From: Struthidea cinerea
Taxonomy: Eukaryota > Chordata > Aves > Passeriformes > Corcoracidae
DNA length: 64,000 nt
Reading direction: 5' to 3'
Assembly (NCBI GenBank): GCA_013397865.1
Contig: VZTI01000617.1
Location: 522,044 to 586,043 of the forward strand
In this document: piece by piece, positions 1 to 13,135 of the stretch
How positions within the stretch are numbered: the first letter of the stretch is position 1
Layout: each line of letters opens with the position of its first letter
Notes under the pieces: generated by a model
Told to the model about the DNA's origin: nothing
The model's database searches: none
Seen by the model: the letters and a program-made list of their open reading frames with translations, nothing else
Translations under genes and position numbers: made by a program

Positions 1-117
1 CCTCCTTCAGGATGGTAACATTTCATTTATTTACCATCTACTTACCTGCTTTGCTTAAATAATAATGTAAAGGGCGGGGAAAAGTGTGCTTTCTAGTCAA
101 ACACGCCTATTATTGTA

Positions 118-205
118 TATTTTACACATGGATACACATGTATATATGTATGACCTCCAGGAGTTAAGATACATATATACATATACACATACATATACAT
201 AGAGA
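118..205. repeat. AT-rich alternating purine-pyrimidine tract
   Basis: Degenerate TA/CA/CATA repeats with local self-complementarity (acacatgtatatatgtatg on one side, catacatatacatag on the other). A decayed microsatellite. Confidence 0.7.
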
Positions 206-1970
206 GAGAAAACACAAGTTTAAAAATAGGTGAATGGCATTGTCTCTGGCATTTGTCATCAGTCATCCAGACAAAGGGAAAGAGAGCTAGGAGACATCTG
301 ATGGGAGAGATGACACAATGATAGAGACCTCCTGCTCCCAGATTACAGATGTAGGCACACGGATTCTGCTGTTTCTGCCCATACTGGGTTGCTTCCTTCT
401 TATGGGTAAGACAAACCCAACTGACTAGACACGATATTCCTCTTGTAATGATTTTTGAACATGCTCTGAGTATTATTTTCTACATTCACATTAGGGAGTC
501 TGCCTGGATGTCCATGTGGGGAAAAAAGGGGCATATGTTAATTGCAAAAACTACTGGTTTTCAGTAAAATAAGGCATTTCTTCAGTAAGCAGTGCAACTT
601 AATTTTTTGCTGAATAACCAAAGTAGACCAAAGAGTCACACCTGGCAGGTCAAGCCTTCTCCAGGTGAGTGACAACATATTAAAAAAAGTCACCTGGAAT
701 TATATGGCAGTGAAAAAAAGTGTAATATCTCAGCAATGGTCATTGCACAGTGACAGCATAATGTGGCTACAATGCATAATAAAAATCAGTGAACAAACCA
801 CCCAACCTCTTCTCTCTGTTCCTTGGGTGCAATTCAAAGTGTGCAGAGAGCTGGCCAATTGCCTGTGCACTGCTGAAATGCCACAGCCACCCTCAGGACA
901 GGGATTCAATAACACACCGACAGTGTGCCGGGCTTCTGGAGAGAGATGGATTTCATCCTTCCAGGTCACCATTCAGAACAAGGGACTGGGATGTGGAGGC
1001 ATCTGTGTTGGCATTAACCTTCTGACTCTAATCAAAACCTTGTGGCACAAAAGATGCTGGAGAACAGTTCTGAGCCTTCCTCCTCATGTGAGGATCTTGG
1101 CAGTGTGGCTGGCTGAGTGTGACCGGTCCTGCAACTGCTTCCTCTTTTCAAAATAACCTGTGTTTTAAAAAACAGCTCCTTCCCAGCTGGTTGTACATCC
1201 AGCCTGTGCTGGTGAGGAGTGGAATAAAACAGTTTGTGCACAAGCATAGTGCTCTCAAGCACCCCTTGCTTTAGTAAAAAGGAAGTTTATTTCACTCTTC
1301 ACCCCGTATATTCTCTCTCTACATATAAATACTGTATATCCAGTACAAGGCACATACAGACAAAACCAAAGGAAGACCACTACCACTCTAGGCACTCGTG
1401 TAGTACTTAGTCCATCTCCACCACAGTGTACTAGAGGTCGGGTGAATGCAAACAACAGGTAACAACAGGCTGAGGAGCGAGTCCAGGCAGGTAGGGTTGT
1501 GTTGGGATGTAACTGCAGCGCTCGTAAAATATACCCATTGCTGCATGCATGGACTGGACTGCTATGCCACATTTACCCTCCTGTGTCAGGCTACCAGCTC
1601 CACAAGCAGCCGACCCAAAGTTGCTGTTACATTCCTCGGTCAAAGTTAGGGAAGCGAGGGCAACCCGGGTAAAATCCCAGTAGGAAACATGGCACTGAGA
1701 GGGCATGCACGGAATATGACAGGAGTGACTCGCTTCATTCAGTTTAGTCACATACCTCTTTCCCCTGCCAGGATCATCCAAGATTGAATGAACAGTAGAA
1801 AAACAGGGAGGAAATTTAAATATGTAATCAGGCATTAGTTGGGTTTTGTGGATTGCTGTGTATTATAAATAAGTAAAACTATACTGCATATTTAACACAC
1901 ACTGGAATGATTTTTAGGTGATTGTGAAATTATTTATCAAATGCTCTTAATGCAAAATATTGTGAGTGTG

Positions 1971-1987
1971 TATATATATATATATAT
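1971..1987. repeat. (TA)n microsatellite
   Basis: About 8.5 perfect TA units directly after a short TG-rich stretch. Confidence 0.9.
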
Positions 1988-3015
1988 GAATGGGAAGGAA
2001 AAGAGAAAATAGTGAATGAGTGCTACAATACCTACAGTCATAAACAATAACTGTTCACTCCGAATTTTAAAATTATTAACTTCTCAATACGCATTCAAGA
2101 GCACCAGATTTACAGAGAACTCAGGGCTCAATCCTGCAAGTACTTACATGGGTATGCAACATCACCTGCGCAGGCGGAAATGTCCTGAAGTGCTGAGAGG
2201 ACGATTACAGCCAGCCATGCCAGCTGCCTGTGGGATCAAGTGCTTCCAGGATCAAACCTCACAATTTTCTGGTGTATATTTGACTATGACATGGTTTCAG
2301 TGGTTTTAAAACACAAATCTTTCTGTTAAGGTGCTTTGAAGAGTTAACAGTGGTTGTATTAGGCCTTAGATAACACAGACAATGAGTAACAGAGCATAGT
2401 TCATCCTAACCTCTGTGACTAGTAATTGAGGTATTCCCAATAAGCCAAGGCAGAAGAGGCCAACAGAAAACCAGGTGAGTTAATCATGTACTGAAGGGAC
2501 CCAGGGAAATCCCTGGAAACAACCTGAATGCTCAGAAAGGGCAGAAAGGAGAACTGTTCTGTTTTGTTGCAGTTTTCCTTGCTCCCCTCCGGACAGCAGG
2601 AGCGGAAGCTGCGGCAGGGACCCTGCTCATGCTGGCTGGAGGCACACACATAGGTCATGATTTGGAAATACAACCTTTCTGGAAAGTGGACAGGCTTGCT
2701 CTCGCATGTAGTTGGTGGTGAATATTTTGGCCAGATTCAGCTGCTGCTGGCACTGTCAGAAAGGCTGCAGACTGACACTGAGGAGAGCACAACTCAATTA
2801 ATTCCTCCTTTAGCCCTCCTTCCCCTCTGAAAACACATTCCTCCTGAAGTGCACTTTGCCTTTATCATACTTGAGTGTCATTATTTATGAACACTTTCAG
2901 CTTTTAAAAAAGATAACCCAGCACCAGTTGGGAAGACATCACACAAATATACAAAGCTCCCACCAGATCCTGTGGAAGACCTGCAGGACACAACCTCGCC
3001 GGGGACGCTGCTCAC

Positions 3016-3122
3016 CTCCGCATGGTGCTCTTCGTTTTGCTGTAGGACTTCAATTACCAACTCTGCCAGACGTATTGTATCTTCCAACTTTTTAGCTGGT
3101 GTGACTAACCGGCCTACATTCT
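3016..3122 (-). CDS. CADPS: CADPS exon NVGRLVTPAKK...HHAE
   Basis: This is the last exon of the gene inside the window (107 bp), with acceptor gttcttgtactacag and donor gtgagc. Two bases (AG) complete a codon from whichever exon is upstream, then 35 codons read NVGRLVTPAKKLEDTIRLAE, LVIEVLQQNE and EHHAE, ending on a codon boundary. This begins the conserved helical region that leads into the MHD1/MUN module used for SNARE and vesicle priming. The V in GRLVTP is I in mammals as I recall. The next exon is expected below base 1 and was not found in the 3 kb that follow. Confidence 0.97.
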
Positions 3123-5496
3123 CTGTAGTACAAGAACTCGAGTTAAAAGGAAGGCAGGGTGAAAAGCTAGATGTACAGTTAGTTATTTGAGAGGTTAAAA
3201 AAAAAATCCCATAATTTTCTACAGCTTTAAAGATCTTTCCATGCATATGTTAAATGCTTATATAATTAGTACTGAGCAAACCAGAAAGCCACATTCATTA
3301 TTATACTATGAAAATACAGTGCTCCAGCTCCAAATTCCACAATACTCTCAAAGTTGGTTTGATTTATGGTGGCACTTTATTAGCTCAAATAAGAACATCA
3401 CATTCCCTAAAGACAGCATCTGGCCACTCATATATGAATGTGTATCCTTCGACGTAGATGATGCTATTATAGGAATCACATCTATATTATTTAAAAATTC
3501 TTTTAAGAAGATCAATTCAAACAAATCTGCCTGCATTTGTAATAAATTGTCAGACTCGAGCAATTTAAATGTCACCTGCTACTAAAAACAAAACTCACAG
3601 GTCTGCCTTGCTCCAGGATTTAACTCCACAAGGGTCAGGAGCTATGCATGCTGGAGGGAGTGGAAAGTGGTAAATCCCACGCTCATAGGTAAGATTTATA
3701 TGGGAAAAGAGATGCAACTTTACAACAAAAACCCCACAAAACAAACCAAAGAGTTTAAATCCTGGAGCTTGGTGTTTAGCTATGTTGAGTTACTTTACAG
3801 TGTTTTCTGAAAACTCTAAAAAATAATTAATTATATTCTTCCAGGTAATTTATATTATTAATAACACATTAAAAATATGAGGTGTTAACAATATGGAACA
3901 TTTAGAGCATTTCACTAGAAATAACGTAGAGGTAAAGAAAATAATCACATTTTCCTTGAATGACAGCTTCTGCAGAGCTGACCACAGACATGTCTCTCTG
4001 GTTCACACCCAGGCCCAGTCTCAGCTCTCCAGATTAGCGAGGGCGAAGAGGGGCATTTCACTACACAGACAGTTCATACCTCTGCATCCACAGGTATTTT
4101 GGCCTCTCCATGGTATCAAATGGCAGCTCACTGCCCTGGGGTGTGCAAAATCTCCCTGTGATGGTTGTTTGGAGCAGGAGTGGAGTGGGAGACCTGCCCC
4201 CTTGGAATCCACGTGCCAACAGGCCAGGTACTGACAGGGCATCTCACTCCAACCTTCCACATACCTGTTTTTGCCCTAGTGTTTAGGTCTTGTTTACTGG
4301 TGGGACAGAAACTTGTGGTTGCACAAGGTGACCCGTTCTGCTTGACCAGGTCACCCAGGGAGAAATCCCTGCCTTGCTGAAGACTCAGGGAGCTTCCAGG
4401 ACTTCATTCTCCCCCTCAAAGTCTAGCCAGCCCCTAGTTTTCCCTGAATATCTGTTTACAGGTAACACATTTCCCATGAAAAGGAAAGCCATCTGTTTCA
4501 GGACAGTCACATTTGGGCAGTCCCAAATGTGGCTGGTTTTTGGAGGAGCTCAGCACTGTAGGGGCTCAGCTTGGCTGAGGGATGGTAAAGCACCATGTAA
4601 ATGAACGCTACCATTTTACTGATTTATGGCTCAGATAAGGGCCTTGGGTGTTTCTTCTCCAGTTTTCCTGCTGTTTCTTGTATCACTGGAAACAAAAAAA
4701 AAAAATCAAGATTTCCCCTTAATATAATTTATTGAGCAAATACTGAAATTGGAGATCTCCTGGTTAACTCCTCAGTCTTTCTCCTATTCTATCCAGCACC
4801 TCAATGGCTACAAGAAGTACAAAGCACTTCCTTTTGCAAAAGGAGCTCAAAGACAGGTCCCTTAGTAAGATCTGGTTGTTTCTGCACCTCTGAATCCAAG
4901 GGGAAGCTTTTCCATTGATCAGAGCAGCATCAGGCCCATTCTCATTTGCAACACTGATCTGCTCTCAAATATAACTAAAAGACAAAAGTGTTAATAAGAA
5001 CAACTGCTCAAAGATGCTGTCTTTAAAGAAAATATTGATGCTTATACAACTTTGGCAGCCAGCAGATGTCAATCTTAATTTTTTTCCTTCTTATTTTAAA
5101 TATTTCCCTGGTTAAGTTACTATACATCAGAATATTCTGCTAAGATAGCTGGAGCACTGACAGTTACATGAAACGTATACGATATACTTATCAAACATTT
5201 CATCCAACATCATGTAAAGCTCATACATATTTATAGTTTCCATGCAAAATGTTATGCAACAACAATGTTATTTTGTGCTGACGTTGATATTTGAAAATGT
5301 TGCATATGTCAGACATTGCTAGACAAAAAAATGTGGACATTTTGAAATAAATGCTACCTCTAAATCTCTAAAACCTACCATGTCACACTAGGTGTTTTGT
5401 ATAAAGCTGCATATGAGGACTAGCTTTCTACTGCTACACGAGAGGCTGCTAGACTAGAAAACCACTGAATAAAAGAAAGGAAGACTATTACAGTAC
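3123..5496 (-). other. CADPS: CADPS intron between 105-bp cassette and NVGRL exon
   Basis: A 2.4-kb AT-rich intron. A CATGCA at 5241-5246 gives TGCATG (RBFOX-type) in the transcript about 250 bases downstream of the weak donor of the 105-bp exon. Nothing else was recognised. Confidence 0.8.
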
Positions 5497-5601
5497 TTGG
5501 CGGCTGTTTGGCCATGCCTTTGAGCATATGATCTATCATGTTAGTCTGCATTTGAAGAGATGATGGTGGCCCAGCCGGCGGCTTAGGCTTGGGCGGACGG
5601 G
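5497..5601 (-). CDS. CADPS: CADPS alternative cassette exon, Pro-rich (105 bp)
   Basis: An open segment on the coding strand is preceded by a long pyrimidine-rich tract ending cacaaccag and ends at a weak donor, CCAA|gtactg. It is 105 bp: two bases (CC) complete the alanine started by the KIE exon, 34 codons follow, and a final A joins AG of the NVGRL exon to give lysine. The peptide is proline/lysine-rich (RPPKPKPPAGPPSS) and then amphipathic and methionine-rich (LQMQTNMIDHMLKGMAKQPP). The PKPKPPAGPP stretch resembles an SH3-binding or flexible linker. Coding character, a multiple-of-three length and phase match on both sides support a real cassette. The weak donor suggests regulated inclusion. 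I cannot name the isoform with certainty. Confidence 0.75.
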
Positions 5602-6690
5602 CTGGTTGTGCATGACGGAGAGAGATGCCAAAAGTAAAGAGACAATTGACTTAAAAACAGTGACAAAAAGATGGAAACTTCAAAAGGAACATAAGCAGAA
5701 ATGATCAGATACAAATGGAATAAGCTGCTGGGTTTTTGCTTATCAATATTTGAGGTACTATACGGTAATGACACCATTTGACAACATATATTCTAGAAGT
5801 CAGCAGATTCAAACATCCTACAGTACTGTGCAATCAGAAAGCTAAAAATGCAATGCAAGTATGAAACTGCACTTTGTGCAGTCACATGAGGAGACTGAGA
5901 TGGGTTAATTCAGTTAAAACTCTAGAATTCAGAAAAGGTGAACTAAAAAACATGACTTGAAGTCAGCTCCCCAATGCTTAGGTACGTTTAGCAATAGAAT
6001 AATGAGCCATAGGAATTAATTGCTTTGCAAATATCAATTACACATTTTAGAATTAAACATCACTGTTGGTTAAAGGGAGCTATAAAATATTCTTGTGCAA
6101 TTTAAACATGTAAAAAAATCTGTCACTTAAAAATGTGTGGTTCCTGATCGTTTCCAGCTCATTTAATTATTTTCAACTTGGAATTCTAGTGGCTTTTATA
6201 TTCTGGGTTGAATCATATATAAAAACTTGCCAGCTCTATCAAATATGTTACTTGCTATTCCAAATGTTAGAATACTGCAATCAGGACTTGACCCATCTGT
6301 CATATAGTTTACAATATCAGCATAGGAAAAATTCAAAGAAAATAGCCTTTCCTTTTACATACACCCAGAGAATAAATTATATACTGTGAATATATTAACA
6401 CAATAGTTTCTATTCCTTTTAATAACAGTTTTTAGCAGCATTGTGACTATTTTTAATCATGTCTTTTGCAAGGAATCTGGCATATTTATCTGGACATTCT
6501 ATTGCCAATAGTCCTTGCCATTTTGCTTGCATTTTCCAGTGGGAGAAAAAAAGTCAGTTGGCTTGTGCAAAGGAGATTTCTGATTGCTTTTATTTCTCTC
6601 AGAACTATAACACTTACCAAAGTATAATAAAGAATATTCAAGGAAACCATAAAGGAGTGTGAGTTAGGTTGGTGCCCCTCTCCACACACA

Positions 6691-6750
6691 GATAGATATA
6701 CATACATACATAAACACACACACAATGCACACATGCATGCACACGCACAT
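6691..6750. repeat. mixed GATA/CATA/CA microsatellite
   Basis: Runs of gata, cata and ca units that decay into atgcacac units. Compound and imperfect. Confidence 0.8.
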
Positions 6751-7662
6751 TTTTTTAGTCTTTTAAGCTGTGTAATGATTAATTCAGACTCTCAGCTTCA
6801 AGCTACTGGCTTTTTTTCTTTTCCTAGTTTTCTTACAACAGGAAAAGCAAATCTATTCATTCATCTCTGGAGTAATCCTGATCTTTGTTCAATGTTTACC
6901 AAGGGTGATGTTGACCCAAGAAACAAACCTCAGCCTCAAGTGACAAAAATAACTGCTTTTTGGGCATTGGCCTAATGACTTTCAGTCTACTTTAAAACAT
7001 AAGCAAGAATTCAGTTTGGCTACTCACTGGTGGCTCCTGAGCTTGACATGTAGATGTACTAAGAATATTTTACTGCCCATCAATATGGAGGGCAGTTTGT
7101 GCCAAGGTCTCTAGATGGGAAAGGATGGTAGGGAGAGGAAATTGCACATCTCCTCCCACCTACATCTGACAACCACAGGGTGGGAACCCCTCGCCAGCCC
7201 CTTGTTGGGTGGCAAAGTTGGGATTATCAGAGAGCTCTTCCTAAGAATGGCAAAGCCAAGGTGAAAATGCATCTGAGTTGCACCCCATTGCACACCTCAG
7301 CACTGCAGCCCTCAAGCATCCTTAAATGTGGAGTCCAGCCCCTGTATCCCTAACAGCTATCCATCCAAAAATAGCTCTAGACATCCAGACATCCAGACTC
7401 CAGAGTGTTGAATGGGCCTGACTAGTGCAAGTGTTTTCTGTCCTACAGAAAAGTCATTAATAGAGAAGGAGGAGGAGGAAAAGGCAAGAGATGCAGCAGC
7501 ATCTTCACGAGTCGATAGTGCAGTGCATACAGAACAGCTTGGAGGAGGCTCCCGCTGTGCAGCTGTCAGCATAGTGCCCCAGGGTGGCTCTCACTTCTCT
7601 GGGGGGGCCTGTGAGAGACCCCTCCAGCACCTTACCCTGCTCCTGGCATTCCCCCCCCCCCG

Positions 7663-7684
7663 NNNNNNNNNNNNNNNNNNNNNN
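7663..7684. other. assembly gap (22 N) next to a C run
   Basis: The gap directly follows an 11-base C homopolymer (7651-7661), typical of a sequencing drop-out at a G/C run. Confidence 0.95.
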
Positions 7685-10600
7685 CGCTCTTGGAAGCAAG
7701 CACCCACAAGGCATTGGAGCAGGCTAAGCAACAAACTCTTGATATAATTCTGATCTGGCCCAATCTGCACAAATATTCAGCTCTTTTGCACATTTCATTT
7801 GTTCAGACCCAAATGCAAGGTTCTTGCATGATGGCTCCAGAACCACTTGGAGCTGAAGGAGAGGAAGAGTTCTCTCTGTTCCTGGGGGCACTGAACACCC
7901 ATGAGTCCCAACCCATGCTTTTCTTTGTTGTCTCTTTATTGCAAGAAAATTTAAAAGATTAAGGTCTGGCTAAGGAAAGGGATTAATTTCCTCTGTAAAT
8001 TTAAATAGAAATGGGGTTGTGACAGCCATGCCCTATGAGGCACTAGAGTTTACATGCTTCTCTGGGTCCAGGTCTCAGAGACTACACATGAGGTCCCTTT
8101 CAGGGGTGGCTCAGCTCCCACTCAGAGAGAGGAAGATGTGTGAGTCTGGACGGGTTTTATGGCACCTGCTAGTGATCAGCTGCAGCGTGTGGCAGGTTTT
8201 GCTTCACTTTGGCTTTTTTTTTTTCCCTGTCCTTTTCCTCTCTAATCCCTTGCTACAGCCAGTTTAGTATCAGAAATGCTCTTGAACTTGCTGCTCATGT
8301 GTGTCAGATGGGTAAGATTTAAACATCTTCATCACTGAAATCAGAATCCAGGACCAGCTTCTTACTGCCTGACAAAGTGCTTTCCTGGACAAACTTCTTC
8401 TAAAGGCTTTTATGCTTCTGCATGATACTGGCACATAAAATACTTGTAGAAGCTCAAATTACTTGGAAAATTCTGGGTTTGTGCTTGCAAAGAGCTTCAG
8501 CCTGCAATAACTGGTATAATGATAAATCTGCTACTTTGGGTATAGATATTGCACACAATTCATTGTGTGTGACTCTTTACAGGCTGGAAGATTTTCAAAC
8601 TACATACTTCTCCCTCAGCACCATGACTTCTGCTGCATGGCTTACTAAGACATCAGCAACATTAAGAATTACACTTGCAATACTTATATACTATACTTGC
8701 AATACACTCACAACAGGAGAAGAATATTATTGACTTTTCATATTTTTAAAAGCGTTGCCACTGATTCAATGATTTCCAAAAAGCTGCTGTTCTCAAGACA
8801 ACTATAAAGCATAACAGACTTAGCCCGAAGACAAGGCAGAGCAGCCTTTTATTATACTCATGAAATTAATTTGCATGTATCTGAAAGGGATTTCAGTGAT
8901 GATATTTTTTTCTCTCAAAATAAGACGGTTTATCTTAAAGGAAAGAAAAAATCATAGAAATGTTTTTTTTTTAATTCAGAAAGAGACACTAATTCACCTC
9001 AAAAACTCAACACACTGAAGAGAGAATTGCTCTCCTGATTTTCTAATGATTATTGAGCCTAGTGAAGAATATGTGCCTATCTGAATTGTGTCTCATGCCC
9101 TGCTGTAACAGGCAGCGAGTTACTCCGCAGTTGGTGAGAGACTTGTAGAAAGATAACATGAGAATGCAGATCTTCCAATTTCTGAAGCTCTTGCAATAAC
9201 TTTGTATTGCTTTAGAAACTGCCTTTGAAAAGACAAGAGGAAATCTTGAAAGCTGCGTAATGATTCTTTGTTAAACACAGCTGAATGCCACTTCAAGGAA
9301 TGACACAAATAAAGCAGCATTTCAGCACACATGATACAGGTTATAGTCATGCCTGAGTGAAAGTATAGGATTTATAAATGACTTCAGCCTCCACTCCTGC
9401 AAACAAAGATGGATGTTTTCATATATTTTACATTTGTATTTACTCAAAGAATGCAATTTTATTTTCTCTTTAAGCTTTGTGGTTTATCACAAATGCTGGA
9501 GTGACTGCCCAGCAGGGGTTGGGCTGACAAATCACACAGGACCTCTCCTTGCCTCGGACCTGGTTAATTGACAGGCAGCTCAGCTCCCCAGCTGAGTTAC
9601 GGATATGTGCACAGAGCTTCCCAGGCTGAGATCCAGAAATAGGGAAGGCAAGTGACGTAAAGTGAGCATGGGACTGTGACAAGGGCCAGTACAAATGCCT
9701 TGTAAAATGCCACTGCTTCTTAACAACCTGCTGTATTGCTCTAGTCTAAAACCAACTTCTCCTGCACCCACTTTCTCAGTGGAAGATGCCTTCCACGCCT
9801 GCTGGGGCGAATGTATGAGCAAGATGCTCCATGGCTGGTGCCAGCTTGGGCTGACGCAGCCCAAGTGTTCAGTCCCTCTCCTGTGGGTGCACTCGGGTCC
9901 CCAGCCCGACACAGGCACCTGAGAGATGTTTGCTTCTCTACAGGCACTGCAGCTGCCCCTCGCTCCTCCATGGGCAGCACTGACCTCTGCACTGATCAGC
10001 TTCCAGCTTCACATCCACCTGGCATTCATCACTGGGTGTGTTTTCAAGTGAGGTCAAGCTTCCCCAGCAGCCCATCCAGGGAGAACAGTGTGTGCCAGCC
10101 ATGCAGCATGGCGAGATGTGGTGCCTTGGGAACCTCCTTCCTTGCACAGGGGATGGAGCAGCTTCTGGACAAGCAGAAACCCGATAGAAACTCTTGGATA
10201 GCCCAAGAGTAGGTGATTAGCCTTGGTGACAGAGCAATAGGACCTCAGTGGGTCCCTCTGGTCTCCAGCTACTTTCCATGAGACATCACACTGCTCTGCC
10301 ACCCACACCCTGGCACAAAGCACTGAGGTGAGACCTGTGTCCATCCCCATGTCTCCTTCCCTGCTCATCTCTGTGCACCAACTCAGCACTACCACGAGAA
10401 ACCTCTCCTTACAGAGACAGAACCCAAACTCCAATATGAGAATTACTCAGTCTGAAAACTGAAAAAAACACCCAGTCTTACACCAAACACAATCAATTGT
10501 CAAATTGAATATTGCCTTGGCTGGCACCACCTCTGAAGCTGCCTGTACCCAACTCCAGCAGTGCAAGGTGGCACTTGTATTAATGGGATTCCCATGCATA

Positions 10601-11740
10601 AGGAATGGAGAAGTTATTCTTCTCTAAAATAATTATGTATTCCTGACTTACATAAATAAACAGACAAACATTTATTAAAAGGTTACAATTATTAACCTGA
10701 GTGTTAGTAGCATTGTCTGATTAATAATTAAAGTAAGTAATTAATTTTTAATTCTTTTAGCACAGTTTCCTGTTTAAAGTTCTATTTCAATATTTTAATG
10801 CAAGGCAAGAGACTACACACCTCTCAGGAGAAAGGACAATCAAAGGGTAACATTTGTGTGTTTAAGAAGAAGTTGTTTTCAGCATCTAATTTTTATTCTT
10901 GCTTCTGGCGAAATAAAAAAGTCAGGCCAAACCCCAGTCACTTTTGACTCCACTTAAGGTGGGGAACCAGTTTCAAGTGAGTTCTGGTGATCTTGCCTGA
11001 AAACTTTTTATTTAAAACAAAGGGAGATTTGTGGGCACAAAGCAATGGAGTCACAACTCCCTGTGCCCTTTCACTTGCTCCAGGCATTGGGAAGAAGCAG
11101 GTTATTTTTAAACAAACTGGGCCACAGGAATGTCCTTCTGAATTTCTAAACTGCAGGCAGGTGACAGGTCGTTGCAGCAATAATGATGCTCTATGCAGTT
11201 ATTGTACTTAATGCACAATGGCCTGTGCTCACTCTAATTGTTACAGTTAATGGTAATAATTGGGACTGTTCTATTTGCTTTTGTTTATTTGCACCTTTCA
11301 TAGATGTAAGGAAAAATTATTCTCCATTTTCTAAATATTGGTTGTTATTTACAATTAATTTTACTATGATTATGGGCCAAATTTGAGCTGAGGAGGTCTG
11401 GGGAAGCCAGAACCGGGACCAGCATCCTGTACTGCTCTTCTAAAGCAATTTCCCTGTGCAAACAGAGCTGAAATCAACCTGATCCTTTTTTTCCCCCCCA
11501 CAAAACAGAACAATCTACTCACAAAAAGAAATGAACAGTTCAGGTTTCAAGGACTTTGGAACTAGGACTCTGGGATACAACAGAAACGAGAAGAGGGGCT
11601 GCAGAGCTCCACCATCCCTTCTGCAGAGACGTGCACTTGAGCTGAGCCTTCGCCTCGTTACATGTTACCACAGGTTATAAACGAGAGACAAACACGACTT
11701 CTGTCCCACCAGATTGTTTGTTACACATTAACAAATAAGC

Positions 11741-11763
11741 AGAAAGAAAGAAAGAAAGAAAAA
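11741..11763. repeat. (GAAA)n microsatellite
   Basis: About five GAAA units ending in a short A run. Purine-only on the plus strand. Confidence 0.85.
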
Positions 11764-13066
11764 CCCAGTCCTCACATCAGGGCAGGAAACAGAAGGCATG
11801 AAAACCAAAAATGAACGTTAGTTTACTTATAAATGTGTTTGTTAGGTGTGGAAAATTAATGGCCAAATCACCAACATTTTTTCACCCAAAATGAGCTTCA
11901 GTTCTTTTGAAAAACAAGAAACTTTCTCTTTACAAAAACTAGATTCTTCTCTACAACTCTCTCCTAAGAAGGCAATACATCTCTACAGGGTATTTTTAAT
12001 CTACGCTCTATTCTATGGAAAGAGGAAAAGGAGATTATGTAGACAGCACAAATTAACTCCTTAAGTATCAATGCATCTCCATTTTCAGCCTGAAGGAGTA
12101 CATATCTTAAGGAGCTATGAAAATAGAAAACAAAATAAATATAACTCATCAGTCCTAACAATTTATAATGCATATACAATTGTTCACCTGCGTCCTTTTG
12201 ATTCTCTATATGAAAGAGAGAAAGCAACAAGGAGAGAAAAGAGAGAAACAAGAACAGATATGCAGGATTAATGAGCAAGTGGACTGCACAGCCCCCCAGT
12301 TATGCGTGATATATGACATTTGAAAAGAAGAAAAGTCGCCCCGTCTCGCCCCCCACCCCCCTGAGTGTGGGGTTACCAAAGGAAGCTCCTTTCACGGAGG
12401 TGAGAGAAAACGCTGCACAAATAGAAAACCAGAGAGGGAGAGCTCTGAGGACATAGAGGGGGTCTCCAAGTGACAGTGGGGTCGGGGTGTCCCCTCCAGA
12501 GCTCGGTGCAAAGGAGTAAGTAAAAAAATCAAGGAGGAGAGCAAGTAAAGTGCATCCTTTAGCTGAGAGCTAACAGACAGGAGACATTAAGATCTGATGT
12601 ACAGAGAAAGGACAGCCTTATACGATCTTATACACAGGATTGGGTAAAGATCTTATATGCAGGCAAAGGGATGGCTTTTCCAAGTGTCCTTTATCTGACC
12701 TCTAGCTCACTTCACGATGTAGCTGCTATCTTTTGATTGTGTACCAGTGACAAGCACTTTACAAACTGGGGTTACACAGAAGCAAAGTAAAAATGCATTC
12801 AGGTCACGGACATAAAGAAGAACTGAAAAAACTTACAGACGGTCTGAGTTTGTCACAAACAGATGGGTTAATTGTCTAACCTGGTTTAGGCTGATAGAAA
12901 GTGACTGGACTTCTCACACTGGGTTTCACAGACAAGAAGCAACAGACAAGCCAATGCTAAAAGACTTGAAGCAAGGAGAGTGAGTTGGTTTGGATCTGGA
13001 TTTTCTTGAGGTAATGAGAACAGAGAGAGTGAGGACAGCATGGAGAGGAGGGTGGTAGGTACTCAC

Positions 13067-13135
13067 GAATGGTTAAATCCATCACTTGAGAGGCCAAGCA
13101 GAAGACAGGATGCTCATACATTTCTCTCTTTTTCC
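13067..13135 (-). CDS. CADPS: CADPS alternative cassette exon (69 bp)
   Basis: A 69-bp exon with a pyrimidine-rich acceptor (cctcttttatag) and a strong donor (gtgagt). Two bases complete a glycine, 22 codons read KKREMYEHPVFCLASQVMDL and TI, and the last base C joins AG of the NVGRL exon to make glutamine. The spliced product is KIE-GKKREMYEHPVF and so on to MDLTI-QNVGRL, which matches a segment I recall from longer CADPS isoforms. It is therefore very likely a conserved, optional exon in the linker before the MUN module. A TGCATG motif on the transcribed strand lies 20 bases upstream of the acceptor (plus-strand 13155-13160). Confidence 0.92.

Larger units (their letters stand above)
1..3015 (-). 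other. CADPS: CADPS intron (3' part of window)
   Basis: The intron following the NVGRL exon, incomplete at the window edge. No further exon was seen. It contains an alternating purine-pyrimidine AT-rich tract near 118-205 and a short (TA)n tract at 1971-1987. A 163-codon open frame on the plus strand at 665-1156 lacks any recognisable domain and is taken as chance. Confidence 0.85.
5602..13066 (-). other. CADPS: CADPS intron between the two linker cassettes
   Basis: A 7.5-kb intron with an N gap (7663-7684), a mixed CATA/CA repeat (6691-6750), a (GAAA)n tract (11741-11763), an AT-rich homeodomain-site-dense block (about 10620-10760) and long purine-rich plus-strand stretches (about 12205-12275). 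No coding exon was recognised in it. Confidence 0.8.

Noticed and set aside
665..1156. 163-codon plus-strand open frame
   Set aside because: No domain, no start context and no splice or promoter support. It lies opposite a CADPS intron and the composition is intronic.
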